Shown here: positions 1 through 11,352 of the stretch, piece by piece
How the letters are laid out: the number at the start of each line of letters is the position of its first letter
Position numbering within the stretch: the stretch's first letter is position 1
Source of the DNA: Diphasiastrum complanatum
Taxonomy: Eukaryota > Streptophyta > Lycopodiopsida > Lycopodiales > Lycopodiaceae
Assembly: GCA_029204225.1 (NCBI GenBank)
Contig: CM055106.1
Location: 9,410,274-9,474,273 of the forward strand
Reading direction: 5' to 3'
Length of the DNA stretch: 64,000 bases
Translations under genes and position numbers: made by a program
The notes under the pieces: generated by a model
Told to the model about the DNA's origin: nothing
Database searches by the model: none
Seen by the model: only the letters and a program-made list of their open reading frames with translations

Positions 1-710
1 TTTGCAGATCTGATTAGATTTCAAGCTAGCAATTGTCTAGATTCTACCTTCTAGCTAGTTTGCAGTTTTCTTATGATTCTGAGCTACAAACCACATTGAA
101 TGGGCCAGATCAGGTACTGTATGGAATTCAGGTGCTGGCACGTGTGAAATCCACCCATTTTCAGATTGGTGGTTCTCTCTCACCTCAGATCCAAATTTCA
201 AGCAAATTAGCCCACTAGAAAACTAGAAATCTGTAGAATCTGATGCAATTTGAATCATGACAGTTGGATAAGCCAATCAGAAGTTATAAGCTTTTGAAAA
301 GTCGTAGGTAGGGTGCCTAGACCTGTGGCAAATCGTGTGTACATGTCATTTATTGCTTGAATGATCACAAAAATCATCCAGAAGCTATACAATCTCATCT
401 GTATGTGATTTAGACAAAACTTATAGGTTCTAGGCAAATTGTTTCATACAAATAGATTGTATATGAGGCAATTTGACATTTTTTGGAATATTTCACACGT
501 GTGAAATTCAGAGAACCATAACTTTTGCCATACTTCATCTTTTTTGATGATTCAAATCTTGTTTTAGAGAGATTGTCAAGCTAGTGAGATCCATCTCACA
601 GTTTTTTGCTAAGTCTTACATAGGATTTAGTTCTGTACCCTTGATTGGTTGCTATAGTGAGAAGATAAGCAATTTTTTCATCCATTTTTTTTTTATTTCC
701 ATCATTCTTT
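1..710 (+). other. Leader upstream of a copia gag
   Basis: No open frame is convincing here. The stretch directly precedes a copia gag start and resembles in style the long leader of the related minus-strand copia near 39.1-39.8 kb. It holds one exact CACACGTGTG palindrome (494-503) and a near copy GCACGTGTG (138-146), both followed by GAAAT. The LTR and primer-binding site lie outside the window or are lost. Assignment as leader rests on position only. Confidence 0.45.
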
Positions 711-2040
711 ATGACTTCAATGGGTGTCTTTCTATTAGAAGCAAGTGAAAGATTATCAACCTCCAATTACTCAATTTGGAAGGTTAGAATGGAATCCATC
801 TTAATACTACAAGATGTGATGGATATTGTACTTGGCATTGAAGAAGAACCACAAATTTCTCAAGAAATTTCAAAGTACAAAAAGAGAGCCAGGATGGCTC
901 TGTATTATATTAAGATGAATGTCTCAAATGACATCTTAAGAGAAATTGGTGCTTGTTCTAATGCCAAAGATGCTTGGGATACCCTCAAGTCTATCTATGA
1001 GGCAAAAAATACTTCTAGACTTCTAACACTAAGAAACCAAATTTTTCAAAGTGTACAGAGAAGTGATGAATGTGGTTCAGCTTATGTAATGAGAGTTAAA
1101 GACCTCCATAGAGAATTGTCATGCATAGGAGACCAAAATGAACTTGTTCAAGTCATACTTAATGGGTTAAAGGAGGAATATGACAACCTTGTTCAGAGTT
1201 ATTCCATTAAGGAGGAGCTACCAAGTTTGGAAGCACTCCAAAGTGTGCTCATTTCTGAAAAATCAAGACAAGAGTATAAACTCTTGAAAATGGAGAGACT
1301 GTCTCTCAACATTGAAGGTAAAGCTCTCTTTACCAAAGACAAGCACAAGACAAGAATTAAGAATCAACACCAATTCTCTTCAAACAAGAACAATCTTATT
1401 TCCAAGGAGAAGAGAGATGATGATGAGTCCTCTCAAGCTTCCACATCCAAGAAGAAGAAGAAAAATATCAAGTGTTTCTTTTGTGGCAAGAAGGAGCATT
1501 ATGCCACCAATTGCTTCAAGAAGAAGAGTCAATTCAAGCAAGCCAACCTTTCAAATGAAGAGAAGGAAGATGCTCATGCAAGTGATGAAGATGGATCTCT
1601 TATGGTCTCGAGTTTTTCTTCGTCACCTTTCAAGAAGGATGGTTCGTGGTATATCGACAGTGGAGCTTCCTCACATATTTGTAGCTCCAAGTATTCTTTT
1701 TCATCCATGTCACCTTATGAAGGAGCCAAGAAGTCCATCTACATAGCAAATGATCATGAGTGTGCTATTGAAGGCATAGGGACCATTCCCTTAAAGCTTT
1801 CTTCATCAAAAGTTCTTTCTCTGTCTAATGCACTTTTTGTTCTTAAGTTAACAAAAACCTTATTAGTGTTGGGCAATTGTTTGATAGTGGACTAGATGTG
1901 AATTTCAGTGTTGATACATGTACAATCAAGAAGCGTGATGAGATCCTTGCATTTGGGTCTAGATATGGTGGAATCTACAAGCTTCATCTCAAAGAGTATG
2001 CTAACTCTTGTGATAGTGCTTTTGCTACTCATATGTCTTT
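711..2040 (+). pseudogene. Broken copia gag-protease (Copia-2 type)
   Basis: The frame opens at ATG 711 (second in-frame ATG at 720) with a typical copia Gag N-terminus (LEASERLSTSNYSIWKVRM). It runs through a capsid-like domain to a CCHC zinc knuckle (C255, C258, H263, C268; CFFCGKKEHYATNC) that binds RNA in Gag. The aspartic protease active site follows as D316-S-G in WYIDSGASSH. The frame ends at 1895, but the homologous sequence (DSGLDVNFSVDTC, then YGGIYKLHLKEYAN) continues in another frame from about 1877, so a frameshift lies near 1862-1876. Integrase, RT and RNase H are absent because a family-K LTR piece replaces them from about 2043. It is close to the minus-strand copia gag at 37.7-39.1 kb. 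Confidence 0.85.
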
Positions 2041-2042
2041 GG

Positions 2043-2657
2043 AAAAACGGGTCCAAATGGAGACTCACATGAATCATGTGAAATCCAATGTACTTTTTTA
2101 AGACCTTTGGATCAAGTTGGATCCAAGATGAATGGATAGGATTAGTGTACATATTAGCTAATAGTATTTTGGGGCAAGGGCCTCCCCCATTTATAAAAAG
2201 GCACCTCATGTACTCTATTTTTCATGCTTAATGAGAAGGAGGAAACTCTACCAAATTGGAGAGCCAAGCATCCTCATTTGCTAAGCACTCATGCTAATGC
2301 TTTTGTTGTGTCTTTCTATTTGTTTCCTTTTCTATGTTGTTGTTTTAATAGTTATGGTTTCTCCATTAGCATGCATCTTGAGCTTTTGAGATAACCTCCC
2401 TCTCCACTCTATCTCTCTCTTTCTCTCTTCCTCCTCCCTATCTCTTCTATTCTTCTCTTCTCTTTCACCAAAAATCATGATGAAGGTTAGTTTAGTGGAG
2501 TAGAGTTAGGGGTGTGTAGTGTTAGTGGTGGTAGAGTTAGAGAAAAAATAGAGAACTATCTAAAAGTAACATCTATTCATAGTTAGGCACCTATCCAGTG
2601 TTCTAACCCTTGTTGACAGGTGGGATGGCTACTATTATGTGAGATCTTCGACCCACA
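2043..2657 (+). mobile_element. Truncated LTR of family K
   Basis: This matches 45890-46506 over its whole length, including the TATA-like TATAAAAA (2192-2199), the pyrimidine-rich stretch after it and the end TTCGACCCACA. The complete copy at 45686-46506 has LTR-like ends, so this is a copy lacking about the first 200 bp. Its left edge abuts copia coding sequence with no visible target duplication. No primer-binding site follows it. Confidence 0.6.
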
Positions 2658-3228
2658 CTTTCAAAAAGTGTTTATTCAAATGAAATTTAGACTAATGAAC
2701 TTTGAAAAGTCAATCTCTAAGTTTAAAAACAAAGTTGGCTTCAACTTGCCAAATATGAAAATATAGCAAATATGATCAAACTAGTTGAATCTTTGACATG
2801 ATGTGTCTTGTGGAAGTTATAGCCATTTGAATCAAGGTGGGTAGGGCACCCAACCTAGTTGGACACCCCAAGTTTGACCCATTTTTAGCTTGTTTGATCC
2901 AAAAACTCAAGGAAAAGCTTGCCAATCGTGTCTAGTTGAGATCTAGGCATCATTTTGAGGTCATAGCCACACATCATACAAATCACTTGTATTTGAGTCT
3001 TTTGTGAATTTTTTGAATGCTTTACATGTGCTTGAGTGAAGTTGGCCCAAAATTTGTCCTTGCTTCATTTTTGAATGAGAGCTTGATCTATTGGTAGAGC
3101 TAGTGAGGTTCATCTCACATCAAGTTGCAAGATGTCAAGTTGGAGTTGGTAGGACACCATTAAAGAATTCATCATTGAGAGAGAAGCAACTCTTTTTTAT
3201 CCATTACAAGACCATTTCTCAAGTTTTC
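2658..3228. other. Non-coding repeat-derived sequence
   Basis: Positions 2660-2800 resemble 31110-31250, the right part of a copia LTR, in the same orientation (shared TTTCAAAAAGTGTTTATT and ATCTCTAAGT). The rest looks like a copia leader, since a gag start follows at 3229. No open frame or RNA gene is visible. Confidence 0.45.
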
Positions 3229-3597
3229 ATGGCTTCCTTAGGATCCTTTCTCTTGGAGTCTGAGTCGATTTTGTTCCTCCAAGATGTGATGGATATTGTC
3301 CTTGACTTGAAGAGGAGCCTCAATTGCTTCAAGAAGTCCAAAGGTGTTGAGAGAAATTGGTGCTTGCACCTCGGCCAAGGAGGCTTGGGACACTCTCAAA
3401 GTCATTCATGAGGCCAAGAATACCTCTAGATTGCTCACACTAAGAAATCAAAATTTTCAAAGTTGTGAGAGTGCATTCAACTATGTTTTGAGAGTGAAGG
3501 ACATCCATAGAGAGCTTGCATGCATTGGAAACCACATCATTCAAAGTGATTTAGTGCAAGTTATCCTCAATGTCTTGAAGGATGATTTTGAGCTTCA
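3229..3597 (+). pseudogene. Broken copia gag fragment
   Basis: It starts MASLGSFLLES at ATG 3229 and then jumps, with a deletion, to ESILFLQDVMDIVL. It continues after a second deletion and frameshift as LREIGACTSAKEAWDTLK and LRVKDIHRELACIG. These are blocks of the same Copia-2 Gag seen at 711. It stops in DDFELQV at about 3597, where minus-strand gypsy-like gag sequence begins. Not functional. Confidence 0.8.
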
Positions 3598-5260
3598 GGT
3601 TTGACATACTTTACCAGTAACTTTTTAACTAGTGGCTCAAGACACTCTGAAGTTATATGTCCTTCAGCTTTGCAATTTCCACACAAGGGTACATATCCAA
3701 TCTGCTTCTTTGGTTCAGGATATTCATTAGAATAATGTCCAGATGTTCCACAATTAAAACATGTAAGTATCTGTTTTGTCATTTGGACACCATTCTTCTG
3801 TTGATTGGGTATATACTTCTTTACCAGAATAAATTTCTTCACGGGAGGTTTATATGAAGAAGAGACTAGTGTAGAAGTAGTTTTTGAATTAGAAGCTTGT
3901 AATTCATATATACCTCCATTAAATAAACCACTTTGTTGTCAGAATTTCCTTCCTCATTACTCTCTTCTACATAGGAAACCTGCATTTTGTGGAAAAAGTA
4001 CAAAATGGACCAAGAGTGGATCCTAATCTGATCCTCAAGAGGGATTGGTTGTCAGATTACTTGATCTATCAATCTACTTGAGATTAAGATCAATCTAGAT
4101 CAATTCTAGACACAAAATCCTAACAAGAACAATCATTAATGAAGGTAGGTGTACTTTCTAGTTTCACACGTGTGAAAATTTGTCTAAGTATGGACTCCAA
4201 CCTGAAAATCAAGTACACTATGATAGAACCTCAAAACAATCAAAACAAATGTAGACAAATGGAGAGAATCACACAAAAATTGCTTCCAAAATCAAGATTG
4301 ATGTCTCACTATGATTATGGCCAAATGTGGCTCTATATATACAATAAGTGGGAGCTTGTGGTACTGATCATCCCTCTGATCCCACATGTGTGAGGGTGCT
4401 TTGTCATATGATGATTCATCATGCAAAACTGACACTTGGACAAACCCTTCTATTTTGAGCACTTTTGGTCCAATTTTCTACTATATGGAGATCAACTTGA
4501 AAATCTTCTAGAAGTCAAAACTCACCTACTTCAACTTATTCCACACGTGTGAGCCATCCTCTACACATGGGATGTGACACCTATTCAAAGTATTTGGCTC
4601 ATGCAATCAATAGATTGATGCCATGTGTCATATATCTAGAAAACTAGTTTTTGGCCATTTTAGCCACTATAACTTGAATTAAATCATATGTACAACATAT
4701 ATGATTATGGTACATGACAAGTACACTAGTTTCACATGTGGGAATAGGCTCCACACATGTGTGTTTATCTATATACAAGATTTTTGGCCTCTACCAAGCT
4801 TATTTTTGCATTTTTCACACATTTTAGCTTTACATTCCGAATAATGGTGACCTTCCTTATTGCAGTTTGTACACCATACATTCGACTTTTCTATTGTATT
4901 AGGAGATTTTCTCTTATTCTTCGGTTGAAGAATATAACTTTTTAAATCCTCAAATTTCCTTTCAACTTCGAATACATCCTTCTTCCATAAGTTCTGCTAT
5001 TTTCGATTGTTCTTGGATCTTCCATTCTTTTTCAATCTTTTGTTTGTGTCTTATGGTGTTTCGAAGTTCTCCTTGGAGAGTCATCTTCACTCAAACTATC
5101 TGAATCTGAACTACGATGATGAACTAGTTTTTGATTCAGATTCCAATTCTTGGTTGTCTGAAGAATATATATGCTTTTTCTTTTTTATGAGCTCTTTCTT
5201 TGACCTTCGACTTCTCGATATCTGAGAAGTCTCATAGTTCTATGTCGTAGCAATGACATG
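3598..5260 (-). pseudogene. Gypsy-like gag remnant with three zinc knuckles
   Basis: Reading leftwards, the minus strand encodes a serine/arginine/lysine-rich stretch (about 5100-5230), then a CCHC knuckle CTNCNKEGHHYSEC (4832-4873). After the LTR insertion come CFNCGTSGHYSNEY (3720-3761, final Cys changed to Tyr) and CGNCKAEGHITSEC (3642-3683). CCHC knuckles bind nucleic acid in retroelement Gag. The frame is broken by stops and frameshifts on the right and by the solo LTR at 3988-4819. Removing the LTR and one duplication copy leaves the two halves adjacent in one frame. I assign it to gypsy rather than copia from the multi-knuckle layout. No protease or RT is attached. Confidence 0.65.
3988..4819 (-). 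mobile_element. Solo LTR with 5-bp target duplication (family L)
   Basis: An 832-bp copy of the LTR at 61052-61880. Ends are TGTGGAAA...TTTTCACA. It is flanked by identical CATTT at 3983-3987 and 4820-4824, the 5-bp duplication expected of LTR-element integration. There is no internal region, so it is a solo LTR left by LTR-LTR recombination. Orientation is taken from the right-end copy, which has a polypurine tract on the minus strand. It contains two exact CACACGTGTG palindromes (4165-4174, 4542-4551) and further CACATGTG variants. It interrupts a gag zinc-knuckle region. Confidence 0.85.
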
Positions 5261-5387
5261 CTCGAGTCTATCAATAGGTTCTTGCCTGCAATATCGATCT
5301 ATTTTTTTGGGTTATCCCCTCAAGAATCATTCGATCTTCATGGCTACAAGATATACTCCGGTCAGGTAATTCATAACTAGGGCATCA
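5261..5387. other. Junction between opposed gypsy-like fragments
   Basis: The minus strand may still carry upstream gag sequence in broken frames. The plus strand enters a gypsy-like pol region. The two remnants face away from each other, so this is a rearrangement point rather than a gene. Confidence 0.3.
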
Positions 5388-6560
5388 AAGAAATCACGTT
5401 TGAGAGTCGTGAGCATGCAATCAAAGTTGATCCAATCACTTGGACCTATCAAGCTAGTGGTCCAAAAAGGAGATGATGATTCATCTACAACAGACTATAC
5501 CTGTGATAGACAAGTAAAAGATTTGGGAATTCATTATGGCTCTCAAACAAACACTGTCAATTGGAACCAAGCTCTTGCAACAGTGGATTGTACAGCAAGC
5601 AATATGTGTCAACAAGATAATCAATCCGAATTGAGTGAGATTTCTTTACCTGATCAAACTTTGGATACACCGATCACTTTTTCAGTGAATATGCTGAATG
5701 TAGCTTGGATATCAACCAATTCAATACTAGATCCTATTGAAAATGATCTCATACATGTTAGTCACACCTTGTCTTACAATGAAAATGCAAAACTCACAGA
5801 TGAGTAGATTATAAATCATATGGATCCTACGAGGTTTGTAATCCGAGATATTCCTGATGAACCGACAATAAAACTGCCTAAAATAGTTATATTGAAGGAA
5901 GGAAAGACTATATGACCAATGACGAAGAAGCAAGCAAAACAACACTACAATATAGTCTTGAAATGGGAAAAATCATCGAGAGAAGCAGTTCTTAATGATG
6001 TATCGCCTTTATTGAATAAAAGAAAAAGAAAGATCAAGGAAGACTCTTCAAGTCAGAGTTCTCATAAGAAATCACCATCAAGGAAGTCGTCACCATCAAA
6101 GAAGACCACATCTTCTAGAAAGTCATCACCTCCTCGATCGATTCTGCCAAGAACGCTAAGCGAAGAGCCAAGGTCAATCCTTTTGAGGAGGAACAATCAA
6201 ATAAAGTATAATATGATATGCTAGAGCATTTCAAATGCTACACTTTGGACGATGTTATCATTTTGTTACCAAAAGCTCATCGTGAACCAGAAGAGCAAGT
6301 GACAGAAATGAAAGAGGTTTATGATGGACCTACGAGGACACAACCTATGAATCTTGTTGAACCAGGAGAACCATAAAAAATTGTACAAGTTGGAATGCAA
6401 CTTACCCCAGAACAATTTCAAGCATTAAGGAAGTTGTTGGTTAAATATCAATATTGTTTTGCTTGGACATACAAGGATCTAAAAGAGATTCCAACATCAG
6501 TGATTGAGCATACAATTCCCTTGCTGCTTGATGTAGTTCCAAAAGTCACAAGATTATATA
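5388..6560 (+). pseudogene. Gypsy pol, region before the RT core
   Basis: Open stretches at 5400-5807 and 5919-6224 are followed by 6395-6583. The last contains LTPEQFQALRKLLVKY and CFAWTYKDL then IEHTIPLLLDVVPK, the conserved entry to Ty3/gypsy reverse transcriptase (normally followed by PVRQR). The middle part is a basic serine-rich stretch (SSPSKKTTSSRKSSPPR). I do not see a protease DSG/DTG. Stops separate the parts. The RT is cut after VPKVTRLYS by copia sequence at about 6561 and resumes near 8104, with roughly 90 codons of the RT missing. Confidence 0.65.
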
Positions 6561-7854
6561 GCTTCTATTGGAAAGAAACCTAATGTTTCTCATTTATGAG
6601 TATTTGGTTGTGATACTTACGCTCATGTGTCTGATGAAAAATGAAAAAAACTAGATGCAAAAGCTATTAAGTGTATTTTCCTTGGATATGATGAAAAAGC
6701 CAAGGCATACATGATGTATGACACAAATGCACAAAAGATTGTGATTTCCAGAGATGTATGAGATGGGTCAAAATGACCAAATGAAACTGACAATTGATTC
6801 TTTTGATGATAAAGCCAAAGTATAGGTGAAAAAAGAAGTTGATGTCGATATGGAAGAGCCAATGGAAAAAGACAGGGTTAATAATGAGACTCCTAGGGGA
6901 GTGTCTAAGTAGTACTTGTCAATAATAGGTGATGCTAATAAGGGAGATACTCCCGAATCAAGTGAGCAGGGAGAGCTTAGGAGATCAAGCATAAATCGAA
7001 AACCTCCAGCTCGACTAGAGATGAATCTAGCCCTAATGGGATCCATGTTAATAGCTCAAGAACCTAAAACTTTTGATGAAGCAAAAGAACACAAGGAGTG
7101 GCATGCAAATATGGAAACAAAAATAGAGGCTATATCAAAGAACAAAACATGGGACTTGGTTGAGCTACTTGATGGTAAGTTGCCTATCACATGTAAGTGG
7201 ATCTACAAGATGAAGTATGGAGCGGATGGGCAACTCAACAAGTACAAGACATGACTAGTTGCAAGAGATTTTGAGCAGCGGGAAGGAATAGACTTTGAAG
7301 AGACCTTCGCACCCATAGCCAAAATGGTAACTATTCATCCTATCATTGCAATTTCTACTTTCTATGGTTGGAAAATCTTCATTGGATGAAGCCGAGAAAG
7401 TTGATGCATACTTATATAGGCAGTTAGTGGCAGTTTAATCTATTTGACACACACACGTCCTGATATTGCTTATGCTATTGGTGTGGTAAGTCAATTTATG
7501 CAAGAACCTAGTCAGACTCATTGGAAAGTTGCTAAACGTATTTGAGGTATGTTCGAGACACGTTAAATTTTGGCTTGAAGTATGATTAGTCTGCAGCTCT
7601 AATGTTGGTAGGTTGATTACAAAAGCTGTATCCATCTTGCTAGAAACCCATTTCTACACGTTCGAACAAAACACATCAAGATACGTCATCACTTTGTTTG
7701 AGAGAAAATAATTGATGGCGCCATTGATCTAGTTTTTTGTAAATATGGAGATCAAGTGGCTGATATTTTTACTAAGTCTTTAGGTGAATGTAAATTTGAG
7801 AACCTTTGTAGTCTCTTAGAAATAGAAGAATGTAATTTTGTCATTGAGGGAGAG
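6561..7854 (+). pseudogene. Decayed copia integrase-RT-RNase H
   Basis: It begins in the integrase C-terminal region (GKKPNVSHL, VFGCDTYAHVSDEK, KCIFLGYDEKAKAY, then IVISRDV). It passes the linker and enters the RT (KTWDLVELL, CKWIYKMKYGADG, FEETFAPIAKMVTI). After GWKIF a large deletion removes the RT core including YVDD, and sequence resumes at SLIYLTHTRPDIAYA. The RNase H tail is in pieces (ARNPFLHVRTKHIKIRHHFV, DQVADIFTKSLGECKF). Many stops. It ends at a polypurine tract and LTR, but the 5' half is missing, so it is a truncated copy lodged in the gypsy pol. Confidence 0.8.
7846..7854 (+). other. Polypurine tract of the truncated copia
   Basis: GAGGGAGAG lies directly before TGTTAG, the expected place and composition of the plus-strand primer next to a 3' LTR. 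Confidence 0.7.
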
Positions 7855-8115
7855 TGTTAGAAATCAATGATAAACTTCATTGTTACACTTCTTAGTTATT
7901 GTTCACAATGTACTTTATTATTGACTGCTATTACCAGCTATAACTAGCCGTAGGCTAGTCTAGTAGTCTACTCCTAGGTTTTCTCTCTCTATCAGAGTTC
8001 ATGGTTTATTTGTATATTTTACATTCAGTATGATTTAGTGTGATAGAGTGATATTGCATGTTTTTCTTTTGCATCCCTACTTGGTGATTGCTTATGGTGA
8101 ATGCTTGATGTTGCA
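7855..8115 (+). mobile_element. 3' LTR of the truncated copia
   Basis: It starts TGTTAGAAATC right after the purine tract. The right end is not certain. TTGCA at 8111-8115 would give a TG...CA element of about 261 bp, and gypsy RT coding sequence is readable from about 8104-8120 onwards. No partner LTR is in the window. Confidence 0.55.
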
Positions 8116-9227
8116 CATCTGATTGTTGACGATATTTTATTGGATGGATTCAATGGTTACAACCAAGTTAAAATTGCACCTACGGATCGCCATAAAACAG
8201 CTTTTGCAATAGAATGGAGAATAAATTCTTCATCTAGTTATGTCGTTTGGACTTTGTACTACACCTAGTTCATTTCAAAGAGTGATGCAGTTCGCCTTCA
8301 AAGACTACTTGCAGAAATTCTTTGAAATTTTCTTGGATGATCTTGGAGTTCATAGTGCCAATACGAACCACCTGGATCATTTGAAAAAAGTATTTGAATG
8401 TTGTCGCAAGTACCAAATCTCCTTAAATCCAGAAAAGTGTCAAATTTGAGTTACTCATGGAGTTGTTCTTGGACATGTGATATCAAGACATGGCAATGCT
8501 ATGGATTATTCAAAAATCAAAGTCATTGTAGCTCCCATAGCCACCAGGAACAATTTGAGAAGTATGCATTTTTATGGGTCATGCAAACTACTATCGGATA
8601 TTCATTCTATTTTTTGCGGATTTAGCACGACCTATATAGGAGTTGACCATTGCACCTATTTGGACAACTGAGACATTGGAAGCATTTGAAAAATTGAAGC
8701 TTCTACACCAATTTTACGAGCTCCAAATTGGACAATCGAGTTATGAGAAGCGTTGGCCATGGTTTTTTTCGTTAAGAAATTTCGACATTATCTAATGGCA
8801 ATGCATTTTGCATCTTATACCGATCACCAACCGTTAACCTTATTTGGTGAACAAGACGTGTAACACGGGACGTATTGCAAGATGGCTACTTCTATTGTTC
8901 GAATTTGATTTTTGAGTTGTGATTCGAAAAGGCAAACACCATTATCTTGTCGACCATGTTTCAAGAATCGAATCAGCACCAGTTAATATTGAAGTGGATG
9001 ATGAACTACCAGATGCTGCACTATTTTATGTTGAAGTAGTACCTGAGTGAGAAAAAAAGTAATGTTGAATATCTGATGTTAGGCCAACCTAACGTCTCTC
9101 TGACAAAAGTACAAAAGAAACTATTGATTCTTAAGACACAACCTTATCAATTAATTGTGAGCCAATTGTATCGACGTGGAATGGATGATATTTTGAGAAG
9201 ATGCGCGTTGCCTCACGAAGTACCTGA
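8116..9227 (+). pseudogene. Gypsy RT core, RNase H and start of integrase
   Basis: This continues the pol interrupted at 6560. LDGFNGYNQVKIAPTDRHKT (part of the RT active site region) is followed by MSFGLCTTPSSFQRVMQ at 8240. Next come the catalytic box IFLDDLGVHS (FLDD, the gypsy form of YxDD) and LNPEKCQI, then VLGHVISRHG after a stop. RNase H traces follow (FVKKFRHYLMAMHF, TDHQPLT, GKHHYLVDHVSRIE). The integrase N-terminal region (KTQPYQLIVSQLYRRGMDD, LRRCALPHEVP) breaks off at about 9227 against an LTR fragment. Several stops and frameshifts make it inactive. Confidence 0.8.
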
Positions 9228-9580
9228 TAGTGTATGCATGTGTAGAGTTATCAATAACAATTCTATGAATAGTTGGTCCATGCATAGGACTCTATTCCAG
9301 GTGAATCTATGTATAGGGAACTTAGGGCTATGCATGGCTGAGTGCCCAGGATGCTTTTGGCTCTATATTATGGGTCCAAACTCGCCCTACTCTTCATCAT
9401 GGTTCTTGATTCATTGCCAGACTCTCATTCTACATTCATGCTTCTTGTTCCTTGGCTTGGGAGTGAGGCTTCTAGAGATTGATTGGATGCTTCTACTTGA
9501 TTGGGTGGTTTCTCCATAGTGTGTTATCCTTTGTGTTTGGGATTTTTAAGCAGGATCTAAAGAGCTTCCCTTATACTGCA
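9228..9580 (+). mobile_element. LTR fragment of the gypsy family F
   Basis: This is the reverse complement of 48582-48930, the 5' LTR of the minus-strand gypsy at 42.4-49.0 kb. It ends CTTCCCTTATA, the same point at which the other copy meets its primer-binding site, so the right edge is a true LTR end. About 90 bp of the LTR start are missing on the left. It joins a truncated gypsy integrase on the left and a Penelope-like RT on the right. Confidence 0.65.
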
Positions 9581-10575
9581 CCTTCCATAAGGAATGGTGA
9601 CAGCATACCAAGATAACCTGTGAGAAATTTAGGAAGTATAGTAAAACAACAATCGTGAGCATTGGTAATCCATCTGAATGAACCTTTGTGGGCTTTATAG
9701 GTGCAGAGGAGATATGGTAGAGAATCATTTTCCAAGAAAATTTTTGGTAAGAATTTAGTAGTAGTGTCCATTATATATGACAGGGAATCCTCAACAGAGT
9801 TAGATTGTTCAATAGGAAAAGGAGTAAAGTCTGAACTGCTAAGTCTTTGTATGGCCAACTTTTGTACAAAGTATTTACACATGAAACAGAGGTTGTGTTG
9901 TGCCTTATCGATACCGTTTACGTAAAGAAAGGTGGTAATCCATTGTAGTTCATCATTGGCAATCCTATTCTTAGTAAGAGTAGTAGTATTACCATGAAGC
10001 CATTTCTCCTTTCTAATATAGCTTAAAGCACAATCTTTGCAAAAAACCAGCATGTTTTTTTTAGTACTTTCATCTAAAAGTGCGTTAAGCAGGTAGCAGT
10101 TTCATAAGCTTGAACCATCCGTTGTAAAGTTCGGAAGCAACTTCGTTCACATTAGCTTGTCGTAAAGTAATATGGTTTAAGCCTTTTTCTAAAGATTTTT
10201 GTAAGAAGGAATCTCAAGCTGAGAGGCACTATCCTCATCAAGGTCATCAGTAAAGACTAAAGGATGCGGTGATAGAGGAGCATCAGACACAGTAGGGGAA
10301 AGGATAGCAGGAGTAATACCATTTTTGTTCTCCAAGCACATGAACACTTTTCTAATGTGCATATTACATAACTTTTCGTCTTCCTCAAATTTCTCAACGA
10401 AATCATTAAGGCGACTATAAAGATTCTCTATTAAGCTCAAAGTGTCTTTCTTCTTAACAAATTCAAGATAAATCTTTATCCAGTCAATAGTTTTATCAAT
10501 CAGGCAAAGAATCTTATCCTCAAGTCCAACAGAAGAACAAGTAGACCTATCAGTGTTAATGACAAATTTATGCAT
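9577..10575 (-). pseudogene. Penelope-like reverse transcriptase remnant
   Basis: Two minus-strand frames, 10575-10189 (128 codons) and 10053-9571 (160 codons), appear to be parts of one protein. They are linked by readable sequence (ASELYNGWFKLMKLL) with stops. The second holds LPYLLCTYKAHKGSFRWITN (9658-9720). This resembles the early RT motifs of Penelope-like elements, where a K.HK box is followed by FR.I.. or RW(I/L)TNA; copia and gypsy RTs do not look like this. Two CxxC pairs (CKDC, CFMC) precede it. The RT breaks off at 9577 against an LTR, before the catalytic YADD region, so it is inactive. The first frame is acidic with a serine/proline stretch and I do not recognise it. A TERT-related or rvt-type RT is the main alternative. 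Confidence 0.5.
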
Positions 10576-11277
10576 CTCAACGGTCTATTTCATACAACAA
10601 ATTAGTGTCTGAACAAAATGGTTAGGTGGAGAAAGGGGATCCCCATAACCCAAAGAGACAATGTCCTGAGACCATTTTGTGGACTAAACCATAAAAATAA
10701 ACCTTTATTAGCTTATGAATCAGATAAAAGTAAAAGCTTCAGTATTATCCCAACCAAGAAATAGTCGAATTTACACCACTAGGATGCATAGAGAGAGATA
10801 CAAGACTGCACTTAGTTCCTTTTGACAAAGCAAGACTGAAGTTTTTTAAAGCCTTTATTCATAATCCAACAAGATAAAGTATAGCTGAAAAGTAAAATAC
10901 AATACTAAAAAGCACCATAAAGCATAACCACTTTCAAGATGTCCAGTTGATACCTGCCACCATCCCACACAACAAAACCGCACAAGTTAGTTATGTGAGG
11001 AAGGCAGGTGTCATAGCTAAATGTCAGTTGTTATTCATGTCCAAAAGAAGTTATACTACTTAACAACTTTGCATAGCAACTTGCAACATAGTTCAGTCTT
11101 CCCCAAAAAACATTGGGCCAAGTCGTTATATCACCGTATCAGGGTGAGTGCCATGCTGATCAGCTTATGGGCAGTTGATCCATATCAGTTTATTTGTAGT
11201 TTTAATAGGAGTATGAAAAGTTTTAATCGCTTACGTTTTGCTTAGCCAAAAGACTTGGTGTGGACACGTGTGCTAGT
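10576..11277. other. Unassigned stretch
   Basis: No frame is supported. It may include more of the minus-strand Penelope-like element upstream of its readable part. GACACGTGTG at about 11263-11272 is a near copy of the CACACGTGTG palindrome. Confidence 0.3.
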
Positions 11278-11352
11278 CATACTGGACGTGACCCGAAAGT
11301 AACTAATATCCTTGTGAGGCCCAGAACACACTAAATGGAGGTTAGACAAAAT
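11278..11352 (+). mobile_element. Short piece of the family F gypsy LTR
   Basis: About 75 bp matching the reverse complement of 48940-49010 (shared GGACGTGACCCGAAAGTAAC and TCCTTGTGAGGCCCA). The similarity stops at both ends, so it is either a relic or a more diverged LTR of the same family. Confidence 0.55.

Noticed and set aside
1312-1746. A 144-codon plus frame overlapping the gag at 711
   Set aside because: It is a frame shadow of the lysine-rich gag linker and protease, without motifs of its own.
11278-11352. Possible 5' end of a complete gypsy LTR
   Set aside because: Similarity to 48940-49010 stops at both sides after about 75 bp, so only a fragment can be claimed.
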